Shown in pieces: positions 17,970-26,911 of a stretch of 64,000 nt of DNA. Each line of letters opens with the position of its first letter. The first letter of the stretch is position 1. This DNA is from CBDAKK01 sp965196605 (lineage in GTDB: Bacteria; Spirochaetota; Spirochaetia; WTKD01; G963693115). Location of the stretch: NCBI GenBank assembly GCA_965196605.1, contig CBDAKK010000002.1, positions 248,001 to 312,000 on the forward strand, read 5' to 3'. The position numbers and the translations under genes are program-made. The notes under the pieces are model-generated. The model worked only from the letters and a program-made list of their open reading frames with translations. It made no database searches and had not been told where the DNA came from.

Positions 17970-19139
17970 TTATTCGACAAATACCTTCTCAACTCTGCAG
18001 TTGTTTCCTACAGAACACAAAAGTTCATAAGATATGGTATTCGCACGCAAGGCTTGTTCATCAACGCAAAGCCCCGTATCACCCCAAAACACTACCTCAT
18101 CATTGGGGACTATACCGTCCGCATGAAAGCCAAGATCTACCATCAACATGTCCATGCACACCCTCCCAACTATGGGGTAGTTTTTTCCTTTTATGCGTAC
18201 TTGAGCACGGTTACTAAAGCCTATTGGTATACCATCACCATACCCTGCGTTAACAACTGCAATATGAGTTTCCCTCTCTGTAACATAGGTTGATAAATAT
18301 GAAATGCCGTGATTTTTTGGTACTTTTTTAACAGCAGCAACACGCGAGCTAACTTTCATTACCGGACATAAAGAAACCATTGGAGGTAGCTCTCTCATAG
18401 GTTGAGGGTGAGCGCCGTATAAAATAATGCCCGGCCTCACCATGGAGTGGTGTGTTTCTTCAGCCCACAGCGCGCTGCCACTATTTGCTCCATGTATCAA
18501 AAGGGAGTTCTTTTCCTCGCCCAGTTGCTCCAATACTGTGGAAAATATATTCGACTGATTGCGTACGGTTTCATCATCCGTAGCACTAAAATGTCCACAT
18601 ACCCCTACTACTACTACATCCTTCATGGCATGTGCAGCGTGGTAGAGCTGCATAAATTGCTCTGGCATTACCCCAAGCCTCCCCATACCTAGATCGCATT
18701 TAAGGTGTATGCGTAACTTATATTCGCTATTGAACCTACGCGCAAGAGCAACAATTTCGTGCAAATAGCGCTCACTGCCTACAAAAAACTCCACGCCTTT
18801 GCGTACGGAAGCTACGCCATGTAAGTCATGAGGTAATTGCGTTGAAAACAATGTCGTAAGCTCTGCACTTGTTGCGTGACTGTAGAGCACAACCTTGTCT
18901 AATAACCCTGCATGGCGTAACTCCAGTATTTCGGAAACCCGCGCAAGCCCTACCCCATAGAGGCGCTTTTTATCACCATGCGCAAGGGAGGATAAGGCGC
19001 TCACACATTCTTTGAGTCCATGCCCATATGCATTTGCCTTTAGCGAGGGCAAAAAAGACACTTCTTGCTTACAACGCGCAATAAGATGCGAAAAATTGTT
19101 ACGAAAGTTTTGTAAAGAGATAGATACTTGAACGCTCAC
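17970..19139 (-). CDS. alr: Alanine racemase
   Basis: This 389-residue PLP enzyme makes D-alanine for peptidoglycan. The PLP-binding lysine lies in FLPSLKANAYGHGL (about residue 33), the KCDLGMGRLG motif is present, and the second catalytic residue, Tyr, sits in VVNAGYGDGIPIG. The C-terminus keeps GRVCMDMLMVDL. Length is slightly over the usual 360-380. The start is a GTG codon. A TATAAT box lies 11 bases before it with no ribosome binding site, so a leaderless mRNA is possible. Confidence 0.95.
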   Translation of the reverse strand: MSVQVSISLQNFRNNFSHLIARCKQEVSFLPSLKANAYGHGLKECVSALSSLAHGDKKRLYGVGLARVSEILELRHAGLLDKVVLYSHATSAELTTLFSTQLPHDLHGVASVRKGVEFFVGSERYLHEIVALARRFNSEYKLRIHLKCDLGMGRLGVMPEQFMQLYHAAHAMKDVVVVGVCGHFSATDDETVRNQSNIFSTVLEQLGEEKNSLLIHGANSGSALWAEETHHSMVRPGIILYGAHPQPMRELPPMVSLCPVMKVSSRVAAVKKVPKNHGISYLSTYVTERETHIAVVNAGYGDGIPIGFSNRAQVRIKGKNYPIVGRVCMDMLMVDLGFHADGIVPNDEVVFWGDTGLCVDEQALRANTISYELLCSVGNNCRVEKVFVE

Positions 19140-19150
19140 AGATATTTATT

Positions 19151-19156
19151 ATTATA
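19151..19156 (-). promoter_or_regulatory. -10 box of alr close to the start codon
   Basis: TATAAT on the minus strand, directly preceded by TTG, ends 11 bases before the GTG start of alr. No -35 at normal spacing is clear. The expected transcription start falls only about 4 bases before the start codon. Confidence 0.4.
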
Positions 19157-19244
19157 CAATATCATTTTTAGACCAAAGTCGTGATATTCAGCATTAATTA
19201 AGTGTTAAAAAATGCATGCTGTGGCATTATTTCAAGAAAAGCAC

Positions 19245-19272
19245 TTGAAAATATAAAAAAATTTCTTATGCA
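19245..19272 (+). promoter_or_regulatory. Candidate promoter of the proline-rich lipoprotein
   Basis: TTGAAA (19245-19250) and TATGCA (19267-19272) are 16 bases apart, 29 bases before the start codon. The surrounding AGCACTTG...TTTCTTA...ATGCAT block is also found before the LRR lipoprotein gene at 32195, which supports a real, shared promoter. Confidence 0.45.
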
Positions 19273-19301
19273 TACAGCATATTTAGAACTATAAAAATAT
19301 C

Positions 19302-20276
19302 ATGAAATCTTTTTTGAAATTTATAATAATCGTTGCGCTTATAATATTAGCCGTGTCCTGTGATGATACCGATAATGTTGTCGCTGCCACATTTGGTGGA
19401 TTTATAAAAGATCCTAACGCCTCATCAAAGAAAAAGTTTCCTAAGGCATCACCCACACCTGCACCAACAACTCCCGCGCCTGCGCCTGCGCCAGCACCCT
19501 TGCCACCAACACCTGCACCCGCGCCTGCGCCAGCACCTGCACCCGCGCCTGCGCCAGCACCCGCGCCAACAACACCTGCACCCTTACCAACAACTCCAGC
19601 ACCAGATACTTTACTCGAAGAAGAAGTGAGAAGACAGGCCGAAGAAGAAGCGAGAAGACAAGCCGAAAACGATATAACAGAAGCAAGTTCTGATATATTT
19701 GAACCTCTCCGAAAATCGGGCACAGCACTTCAAAACGCACGAAGCGGAATCTCTGGTAGTGAAGCACTTGTCCAACAAGCGGCACAAGAAGCAGCAAATA
19801 TTCTTAAACGAGCTGAAGACGCCGCAAGGGTACTAGGACTTCCTGACTCAGATTCTAGAATCAAAAAAATAAAAAGGTATCATAGGAGAGTTCAAAGAAG
19901 AGTAGCTGCAGAAAGACGCGCTAGGCTAGAACGACAAGAAAATGAAAGACGGTGGGCAAGAGAACTAGCAGCCAAAGTTACCACACTCTCTGAAAACCAC
20001 TCTGAAATAATAAGGGAAGTAGAAAATATAAAAGAATTGTATCCTGAAGTTTCAACAGCTCAGCTAGAAGCCATGAAGCAAACACTTAAAGAAGCTCTAG
20101 TAAGATATATAAACCACGAAAGCACTGACACGCTTCGTCGAAGAGGCATAACCCCTCAAAGCCTCTATCAAAAAGTACTACAAGATATAAAGGCCAATCC
20201 ACCCAACGTAGATGAATTTAAAAAAGAAGTAAACTGGGAAGCGAGAATGGCTTATACAGGAGCTACGTTAAATTAA
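19302..20276 (+). CDS. Surface lipoprotein with Ala-Pro stalk and conserved helical C-terminal domain
   Basis: This 324-residue protein has a signal peptide ending in the lipobox LAVSC (Cys near residue 20). Then comes a stalk of Ala-Pro repeats (about residues 45-105), a short Glu/Arg-rich heptad stretch with EEVRRQAEEEARRQAE, and a helical domain of about 195 residues rich in Arg, Glu and Leu that ends in RMAYTGATLN. The last domain is almost identical to the end of the disrupted gene at 20692-22739, while the N-terminal parts differ. I recognise no known family for it. The likely location is the cell surface or periplasm, with the stalk as spacer. A terminator follows directly. Confidence 0.8.
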   Translation: MKSFLKFIIIVALIILAVSCDDTDNVVAATFGGFIKDPNASSKKKFPKASPTPAPTTPAPAPAPAPLPPTPAPAPAPAPAPAPAPAPAPTTPAPLPTTPAPDTLLEEEVRRQAEEEARRQAENDITEASSDIFEPLRKSGTALQNARSGISGSEALVQQAAQEAANILKRAEDAARVLGLPDSDSRIKKIKRYHRRVQRRVAAERRARLERQENERRWARELAAKVTTLSENHSEIIREVENIKELYPEVSTAQLEAMKQTLKEALVRYINHESTDTLRRRGITPQSLYQKVLQDIKANPPNVDEFKKEVNWEARMAYTGATLN

Positions 20277-20284
20277 CAAATATA

Positions 20285-20318
20285 AAAAAGCGCTGACACA
20301 TATGTCGGCGCTTTTTTT
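20285..20318 (+). terminator. Rho-independent terminator
   Basis: The stem AGCGCTGACA pairs with TGTCGGCGCT around a short loop with one G-T pair, flanked by an A run before and a T run after. It begins 8 bases after the lipoprotein stop. It is nearly the same as the terminator at 22747-22780. Confidence 0.9.
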
Positions 20319-20376
20319 AATCGAGTACCGCTAGCTAGAAAGCAGCTTTTTTCAAAAAAAGCTTAAAAACATTTGC

Positions 20377-20507
20377 TTACTTGCCCACACAAAATTCACT
20401 AAACATTATTTCCAAAACATCCTCTGTAGTAACTTCGCCTGTAATTGCCCCGAGTTCCTTAAGCGCTACATCAACATCGAGGCTTATTCATATCAAGCGG
20501 CACATGA
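20377..20507 (-). pseudogene. Remnant of the mnmE 3' end
   Basis: These 131 bases match the last part of mnmE (22837 to about 22966) with a few substitutions. They include the code for the C-terminal VGK and its TAA stop. An extra T near 20489 shifts the frame, and similarity stops after CACATGA. With the matching lipoprotein C-terminal domain and terminator just before it, this marks a duplicated block of about 830 bases. It has no start and cannot be expressed as protein. Confidence 0.88.
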
Positions 20508-20627
20508 ACGTCTATAATTTCATGTTGCATCAAAATTCAACTAATAATGAGAAAAACAAAAATAATAACAATTCATAAAATGAAATTAAAAAATATATAA
20601 GTTTAGGGAATTTATAAGATAAAAAAC

Positions 20628-20655
20628 TTGCAAAAAACTGAAAATATACTATTCA
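20628..20655 (+). promoter_or_regulatory. Candidate promoter of the disrupted LRR lipoprotein
   Basis: TTGCAA (20628-20633) and TATTCA (20650-20655) are 16 bases apart, 36 bases before the start codon. Its layout resembles the promoters at 19245 and 32135. Confidence 0.4.
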
Positions 20656-20691
20656 TACTTTAGAGATTATAATTATTTAGTTAAAGATTTT

Positions 20692-22739
20692 ATGACTGCA
20701 AAAACATATATAAAAATTATGATGGCAAGCTTATTCATCATAAGTGTTCTATCATGTGGAGATTTTCAAAACTTACCTGAAAACCAGAACAATGCAAATA
20801 CCCCCCGTATAGCAATACCGCTATTCACTCTAATGCCTACAATGGTAAGGGACTTACAAGCTACACTTTTCCTCCAGACGTAACTTTTATTGCAAAATAT
20901 GCCTTTGCCAATAATAAGCTTACCCATATTAATTTACCCCCGACAGTGATAAATATTCAAAAAGAAGCATTTGTGAATAATCCACTAGAGACAGTTACTT
21001 TATCAGAAGACCTCTATGAAAAACTTTCTAATCCAATGGTTCAAACCGGCATTACCCAAGAACAAAGAATAAAAAATCTCGCTAAATTTTTTGGCAATCA
21101 TGTAAAGCAGTATTTATTCCATACCAGTAGCGATGAAAAAACACTTATTATTCCTGAAGGAACTACTGATACTTACGATTCCCAATACAAATATCAACAA
21201 ATTACCTCTGTTGTCATGCCTGACTCACTAAAGACAATTGACTTTCAAACGTTTTCAATGAATAGAATTCGCAATGCTAACTTTGGAAGATCGGTTACAA
21301 AAATTGGCCAAAAAGCATTCAGCTTCAATCAACTACACGAGATTACATTTCCAGATTCTCTAAAATTTATTGGACATGGAGCATTCTACAAAAATAAATT
21401 GACTTCTGTTACCATACCAAAATCCGTAGAAGATATTGGCGGGTCAGCATTTCATGATAATCCACTTACAGATGTTATACTGTCCAAAGAATTATACAAA
21501 CGCATTTCTAAAATTAGAGTACTAGGTTTTAATAGCGGAACTCATTCTGGCGTTTCCTTAGATTATTGGATGAATATTGGAATTGAAAACTATCATCAGA
21601 GTCCTATTGAAGACAGAGAATTTTATATATCTAGTACAGATAAAAGAAAACCAATTTCTGATGTTTCAGGATTAGAAAATATCTTTGGCTTTAATGTAAG
21701 ATATTGGAATATTGATAATCCATCAGAACAGCTGAATGGAATGATTGAAGATGAAACAACACTAGAGACACAAGAGGAAATTAAACAGCAAACTGACGCA
21801 ACTGAAAATGCTGATGGAAATGAGATTAATACTCAAGATTTTAACACGAACGCTAACAGCGTAGAAGAAATAAACAACCAATTATTTGAAGCTGAAAAGA
21901 AAGTTCAACAAGACGCTATCAGAAAAGCCAAAGCTGAAGCCGAAAAGAAGGCTCAACAAGACGCTATCAGAAAAGCCAAAGCTGAAGCCGAAAAGAGGGC
22001 TAAACAAGAAGCTATTAGAAAAGCCAAAGCTGAAGCCGAAAAGAGGGCTAAACAAGAAGCTATTAGAAAAGCCAAGGCTGAAGCCGAAAAGAAGGCTCAA
22101 CAAGAAGCTATCAGAAAAGCCAAGGCTGAAGAGGCTATAAAAGAAGCAAGAACTGCTATATTTAAACCTCTCCGAAAAGCGAATAAAGCACTTGAGGACG
22201 CACGAAGCGGAATTTCCGGTAGTGAAGCGCTTGTACAACAAGCCGCGCAAGAAGCAGCAAATATTCTTAAACGAGCTGAAGAGGCCGCAAAAATACTAGA
22301 ACTTCCTGACTCAGATTCTAGAATCAAAAGAATAAAGGTATATCATAGGAGGATTCAAAAAAGAATAGATTCAGAAAAACGCGCTAGGCTAGAACGACAA
22401 GAAAATGAAAGACGGTGGGCAAGAGAGCTAGCAGCAAAAGTTACCAAACTCTCTGAAATATACCCTGAAATAATAGCGGAAATAGAAAATATAAAAGAAT
22501 TGTATCCTGAAGTTTCAACAGCTAAGCTAGAAGCAATGAAGCAAGCACTTAAAGAAGCTTTAGTAAGATATATAAACCCCGAAAGCACTGACACGCTTCG
22601 TCGAAGAGGCATAACCCCTCAAAGTCTCTACCGAGAAGCACTACAAGCTATAAAGGATGATCTACCGAGCGTAGATAAATTTGAAGAAAAAGCAAACTGG
22701 GAAGCGAGAATGGCTTATACAGGAGCTACGTTAAATTAA
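20692..22739 (+). pseudogene. LRR lipoprotein, frameshifted at a C6 tract
   Basis: The first frame gives a lipoprotein signal peptide ending SVLSC and stops after 63 codons. The continuing frame encodes SYTFPPDVTFIAKYAF and joins the long open frame that ends at 22739. The shift maps to six C at 20801-20806: one more C would restore a protein of about 680 residues. Restored domains are the signal peptide, BspA-type LRR repeats (about residues 55-240), an acidic linker, five 16-residue repeats of the AIRKAKAEAEKKAQQ type forming a coiled coil (21897-22136), and the helical C-terminal domain shared with the gene at 19302. It is either a recent pseudogene, a phase-variable gene in the off state, or a sequencing error. 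Confidence 0.75.
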
Positions 22740-22746
22740 CAAATGT

Positions 22747-22780
22747 AAAAAAGCGCTGACGCATATGTCAGCGCTTTTTT
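22747..22780. terminator. Bidirectional Rho-independent terminator
   Basis: A perfect stem, AGCGCTGAC with GTCAGCGCT around a 6-base loop, is flanked by A6 and T6. It lies between the convergent lipoprotein and mnmE genes and can serve both strands. Confidence 0.92.
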
Positions 22781-22836
22781 AATCGGACACTGCTACCATA
22801 AAAGCAGTTTTTCACAAAAGGCTTAAAAACATTTGC

Positions 22837-24255
22837 TTACTTACCCACACAAAATTCGCTAAACATTATGTCCAAAACATCCTCTGTAGTAACTTCGCCT
22901 GTAATTGCCCCAAGTTCCTTAAGCGCTACATCCACATCGAGGCTTATCATATCAAGCGGCACATGAGCATCAGCAAGCGCATTCCGCACATGTCCAAGTG
23001 CGTCAGCACAAGCTTCCACATGCTGTTTTTGACGCGCGGAGCTTACAAGCACTTCACTATCTTCTGGCACTGCAACAGCACGTGTCACAAGCTCAAAAAG
23101 CAAGGTTTGTAACGCATGTACATTAATGTATTGCGTAGCGCTCACCGCAATGCTTTGCACACGCGAGTTAATATCGCGAGGCAAACTTCCTTCATACGCG
23201 CCAATGTCTTTGCTGTCTATCTTGTTCCACACAAGTATAAAAGGCATAGACTCATCCATGCCATCACTACGCTTAACTATAGTTTCAAATACCCGCGTAT
23301 CCTCGGCTGTCCAACCATGTGTTGCGTCAACAACATAGAGCACGGCATCTGCAGATTTAAGTAAGTCCTCACTTTTTTCCATGCCAATTTTTTCTATTGA
23401 GTCAGCGCCCTCGCGTAACCCCGCAGTATCAAAAAATTGAATGGGAACTCCGTGTAGTTCCAACTGGCATTCGAGATAGTCGCGTGTCGTGCCGTGCGTT
23501 TCACTAACAATAGCGCGCTCCTCTTTTACCAAGGCATTGAACAATGAACTTTTCCCCGCATTGGTTTTTCCACCCAAAACAACCCGCGCGCCCTTACGCT
23601 GTAGGGTGCTAAATGCATAGCTTGCAATAAGCGTCTTGAGTGAGCGAATAATTTCATCAACTTCATCGACTGAAATGACCGTGCTTTCTTGTATTTCATC
23701 CTCGGGGTAGTCAAGGCTTATGGCGCAGCGCGCGGCAAGGTGCGCTATGGTTTTTTTAAGTGTGTTTATTTTTTGCGACAGCGCGCCGGAAAGCTGGTGT
23801 ACTGCGCGCTTATGCTCTTGTGAACTGCGCGAATGTATAATGGCATGCACGGCTTCTGCCTGCGTTAGGTCAAGTTTGCCGTGTAAAAATGCGCGCTTGG
23901 TAAATTCGCCGCGCTCGGCATCAACAAAACCTAGCGTGCGCAAACAAGCACATACGCGCTCTATGCCCGCTACGCTCCCGTGTATGGACAATTCGGCAGC
24001 ATCCTCCCCCGTGTAGCTGTGCGGCGCCTTAAAAGTCGTCACAACACCTTCGTCTATAAGATCACCCGTTCTTGTATCCAACAGTTTACAATACGTAGCA
24101 TAGCGCACAGGCAACGCATTCAGCGTATGCAAAGAAAGCATGGGTTGCAACAACTCAAGGCAATTTTTACCGCTGAGGCGAATTACTGCTAAGGCGCTTT
24201 TTGCATAAGGCGTAGCCAAAGCAAAAATGGGATGGTCGGGTATTGTGCTATGCAT
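22837..24255 (-). CDS. mnmE: tRNA modification GTPase MnmE
   Basis: This 472-residue GTPase works with MnmG to add the carboxymethylaminomethyl group (or its relatives) at U34 of certain tRNAs. The N-terminal folate-binding domain (TPYAKSALAVIRLSG) is followed by a helical domain carrying a G domain with GKTNAGKSSLFN, DTAGLRE and NKID, and the C-terminal FCVGK with the catalytic Cys. Length is typical (about 450-475). Its 3' end is partly copied at 20377-20507. mnmA, for another U34 modification, lies about 4 kb away. Confidence 0.97.
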   Translation of the reverse strand: MHSTIPDHPIFALATPYAKSALAVIRLSGKNCLELLQPMLSLHTLNALPVRYATYCKLLDTRTGDLIDEGVVTTFKAPHSYTGEDAAELSIHGSVAGIERVCACLRTLGFVDAERGEFTKRAFLHGKLDLTQAEAVHAIIHSRSSQEHKRAVHQLSGALSQKINTLKKTIAHLAARCAISLDYPEDEIQESTVISVDEVDEIIRSLKTLIASYAFSTLQRKGARVVLGGKTNAGKSSLFNALVKEERAIVSETHGTTRDYLECQLELHGVPIQFFDTAGLREGADSIEKIGMEKSEDLLKSADAVLYVVDATHGWTAEDTRVFETIVKRSDGMDESMPFILVWNKIDSKDIGAYEGSLPRDINSRVQSIAVSATQYINVHALQTLLFELVTRAVAVPEDSEVLVSSARQKQHVEACADALGHVRNALADAHVPLDMISLDVDVALKELGAITGEVTTEDVLDIMFSEFCVGK

Positions 24256-24316
24256 GAAAGCCGTACAAACTACGCGAGCTATACACTACAATTATCAAGC
24301 GCAATGCCACAAAGGC

Positions 24317-25765
24317 CTAGAGCTTTTCAACCATGAGAGAGCATTTTCCAGAGGGTATAGGAATTGTTTTTGCAAGATTCATCTCGTGTATTTTTATGCT
24401 GAAGTAGTAGAGCTTTTCGGTGTTTTGAAATATAGACCAATCGCCGCGCTCGGTTTTACGAATGAGTATGGAGATGTTGTTTTTGTTGAGTTTCAAGGAT
24501 TCTATGCCCATTGCCTCTAGGGCACTGATAACCCACACCACTATTTTGCGCGGCGTGCATAAGTCAATGCCTATAACGTTTTCTATCATAAGCGCAATAA
24601 CAGAAACCGCGGCTGTAGTAACGTAATTTTCTCGTATGGGATTAGCCTTACTCGAAGGCTGCGCATGAGCCTTTCCGTCAGCTTGGTATGCTTCAAAAAA
24701 CACACCCATGCCATCATTCTTCTTTGAGCTTGCAAGCCATGTGTCAAATATGGCGTAAATGTGTTTCAATGCTGCCTCACGCGCAAATTCATGCTTCTCG
24801 TATAATTCCAAACCCTTTATCACCATGTAGGTAAACATGGGGTATACGCCCCCTCTAAAGCCCATGCCCTGCGGAGAATAGAGGCTCTCGTTCATAGCCA
24901 ATGTAGGAAAGGGGTTTTCAGAACAAAAATAATCTGTGTCTTTCAAATAGGCTATCATTCCATTTGCCTGCACGTTATTAGATATTTTTGCAAGCAAAGT
25001 CCAATAAGACGCCAAGGTTTTCACTCGTACAAATTCGCAATTTTCATCTAAGTCGTAGTACATTTTATCTTCTGCATGCCAAAAATGTTTATTGATAAGC
25101 GACTTGAGGTTGTAATACGCCTTTGCATACTTGAAATTGAGATTGCGATTATTTAGATAGGTTGCAAGCACATTCATGTAATTATAGGCCAATGCCATTT
25201 GAGCATTAAAGTCTATGGGATAACAGACGTCTTTTCGAGGCGTGTTTTGCATATGCGTGGCAACAATTGGTACAGAAAACAAGCCGTTTTCTTGCAAGGC
25301 CACTTCCTGTATCCACGTTAAATACGCATCAAGACGTGGCAATATGAACTTCAGTCTCCGCTTGTTGTCGGTTCTGTTAAAATAATTGTGTTCCGCCCAT
25401 ACCAATACGGGAGGAGCGAGCCCTTCGGGGTTTCCTCGTGGGTAGACGGGCTCAGCGGTTTTTGAATTATAAGAGCAGCGTATTGCGCCATTGTTCTCCT
25501 GTGCTTCATAAAATACATTGAGCATTTCAGAAACACTGAGTTCTTCATCATTAGAATAGACAAGCGCAAACGAAGAAAACACCGTATCAACAAGAGATAC
25601 TATTTCAGCATCTTCGTGAGCAAGAGACGAGAGCGGAAAGGCATCGCCTTCTTTGGGTGTTTGCCACTGGGCATGCATGACTTTCCATACATCTTCGTAT
25701 AACGATATAATATCCTGATCAAAATAATGTATTGCAGGATAATTGTTACTTAGTAAATTATTCAT
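24317..25765 (-). CDS. Trehalase/GH63-like (alpha/alpha)6 glycoside hydrolase
   Basis: The 482-residue product resembles the (alpha/alpha)6 barrel proteins of the GH37/GH63 group, which includes trehalases and mannosylglycerate hydrolases. Supporting segments are PPVLVWAEHNYF (residues about 118-130), DFNAQMALAYNYMN, MYYDLDE, and MGFRGGVYPMFTYMVIKGL, with a C-terminal EAYQADGKAHAQPSSKANP region that matches the usual position of a catalytic acid. A further C-terminal beta-rich part covers about 60 residues. It has no signal peptide, so it should be cytoplasmic. The substrate is unknown. A TATAAT box lies 9 bases before the ATG. Confidence 0.65.
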   Translation of the reverse strand: MNNLLSNNYPAIHYFDQDIISLYEDVWKVMHAQWQTPKEGDAFPLSSLAHEDAEIVSLVDTVFSSFALVYSNDEELSVSEMLNVFYEAQENNGAIRCSYNSKTAEPVYPRGNPEGLAPPVLVWAEHNYFNRTDNKRRLKFILPRLDAYLTWIQEVALQENGLFSVPIVATHMQNTPRKDVCYPIDFNAQMALAYNYMNVLATYLNNRNLNFKYAKAYYNLKSLINKHFWHAEDKMYYDLDENCEFVRVKTLASYWTLLAKISNNVQANGMIAYLKDTDYFCSENPFPTLAMNESLYSPQGMGFRGGVYPMFTYMVIKGLELYEKHEFAREAALKHIYAIFDTWLASSKKNDGMGVFFEAYQADGKAHAQPSSKANPIRENYVTTAAVSVIALMIENVIGIDLCTPRKIVVWVISALEAMGIESLKLNKNNISILIRKTERGDWSIFQNTEKLYYFSIKIHEMNLAKTIPIPSGKCSLMVEKL

Positions 25766-25774
25766 AGTACGTGG

Positions 25775-25780
25775 ATTATA
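25775..25780 (-). promoter_or_regulatory. -10 box of the glycosidase gene close to the start codon
   Basis: TATAAT on the minus strand ends 9 bases before the ATG at 25765. This leaves room for a leader of at most a few bases. The divergent apbE gene starts from the same short region. Confidence 0.4.
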
Positions 25781-25843
25781 CTATAAGTATATCAAAAAAT
25801 TATAATGTACCAAGCCATATATGAAAAGAAAAAAAGCAGCATC

Positions 25844-26911
25844 ATGCGTGCCATGTTTTTTCTTACATTACTATACAGTTTTTCCCTTTTCTCATGTACG
25901 CAAAAGCCCATAGTTCGCTCTAGCTTTGCCTTAGGTGCCCCCATAACAATACAAGTTTTCAAAGGCGGGAGTGCAAAAGCAATAGACAAGGCATTTGAAC
26001 AAGCGGTGCGCATAGAAACAATGATGAGCACCTCTAAGAAGGACTACGACACAACCGAATTGCTTGCAATTAACGCACAATCGCAAGACCATGCGCAAGC
26101 ACAGGGGCAGAACAACAAGGGCATACGCAAAACATATAGCGCATCGACGGAAATAGTGGATGTTATTAAAACAAGCCTCACGGTTTCTCAAGAAACAAAC
26201 GGCGCATTTGATGTAACAATAGCACCACTTATAAGGTTGTGGGGCTTTGGTGAACAGCAGCAAAGCGTCCCATCCGCAAAAGACATTATCGCGTCCCGAA
26301 AAAAAGTCAATTGGAAAACACTGGAAGTAATTTCTGAAAACACGATTGCGCTGCAAGCAGGTCAGTCGATAGACGTAGGAGGCATAGCAAAGGGCTACGC
26401 CGCAGACCTAGCCGCCGCAACACTTAAGAAACTTGGCGTGAGCCACGCGCTCATAGACTTTGGGGGCAACATACGCACCGTAGGAACAAGAAAACCCAAT
26501 GGAGACATGTGGCGCATAGGCATACAAGCGCCCTTTGAAAACATAGGCAGCATCATTGGTTCAGTGTTAGTTGAGGAAACCTCGGTTGTCTCAAGCGGCG
26601 TCTACGAACGTTTTTTTGAACAAGACGGCAAGAAGTACTTTCACATTATAGACAGCGCCACAGGTTACCCCGCAAACAACGGGTTATTAAGCGTTACCAT
26701 TATCACCAACAACGGAATGCGCGCGGATGGACTCTCAACCGGAGTCTTTGTTTTGGGCTTAGAGCGAGGTATGGCGCTTATTGAGAGTACCAAAAATACA
26801 GAAGCAATTTTTATTGATGATGCAAAAAGCGTCTACATTACAACCGGGCTTGTCGATACATTTCAACTCAGTTCTGAAAACTATCGCATGGGCAGTGCAC
26901 TTTACAAGTAG
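25844..26911 (+). CDS. apbE: FAD:protein FMN transferase lipoprotein
   Basis: ApbE moves FMN from FAD onto Thr/Ser of partner proteins, usually Rnf or Nqr subunits, outside the inner membrane. The product starts at Met 25844, giving a signal peptide with lipobox LFSC. An in-frame ATG at 25805 overlaps a TATAAT and is less likely. Family motifs are visible: SFALGAPITIQV near the N-terminus, PLIRLWGFG, IDVGGIAKGYAAD, LIDFGGNIRTVG and SSGVYERFF. Length is about 355 residues, as usual. Its 3' end overlaps the end of convergent dusA by 10 bases. A target protein is not obvious here, although an RnfC-like protein is coded at 15693. Confidence 0.92.
   Translation: MRAMFFLTLLYSFSLFSCTQKPIVRSSFALGAPITIQVFKGGSAKAIDKAFEQAVRIETMMSTSKKDYDTTELLAINAQSQDHAQAQGQNNKGIRKTYSASTEIVDVIKTSLTVSQETNGAFDVTIAPLIRLWGFGEQQQSVPSAKDIIASRKKVNWKTLEVISENTIALQAGQSIDVGGIAKGYAADLAAATLKKLGVSHALIDFGGNIRTVGTRKPNGDMWRIGIQAPFENIGSIIGSVLVEETSVVSSGVYERFFEQDGKKYFHIIDSATGYPANNGLLSVTIITNNGMRADGLSTGVFVLGLERGMALIESTKNTEAIFIDDAKSVYITTGLVDTFQLSSENYRMGSALYK

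Noticed and set aside
17781..18293. Plus-strand frame of 170 codons across the tandem array and the end of alr
   Set aside because: The array period of 86 is not a multiple of three, and the second half is antisense to alr.
19441..19600. Minus-strand frame across the Ala-Pro repeat region
   Set aside because: The repeat gives open frames on both strands by composition. Only the plus-strand frame has a signal peptide, ribosome start and terminator.
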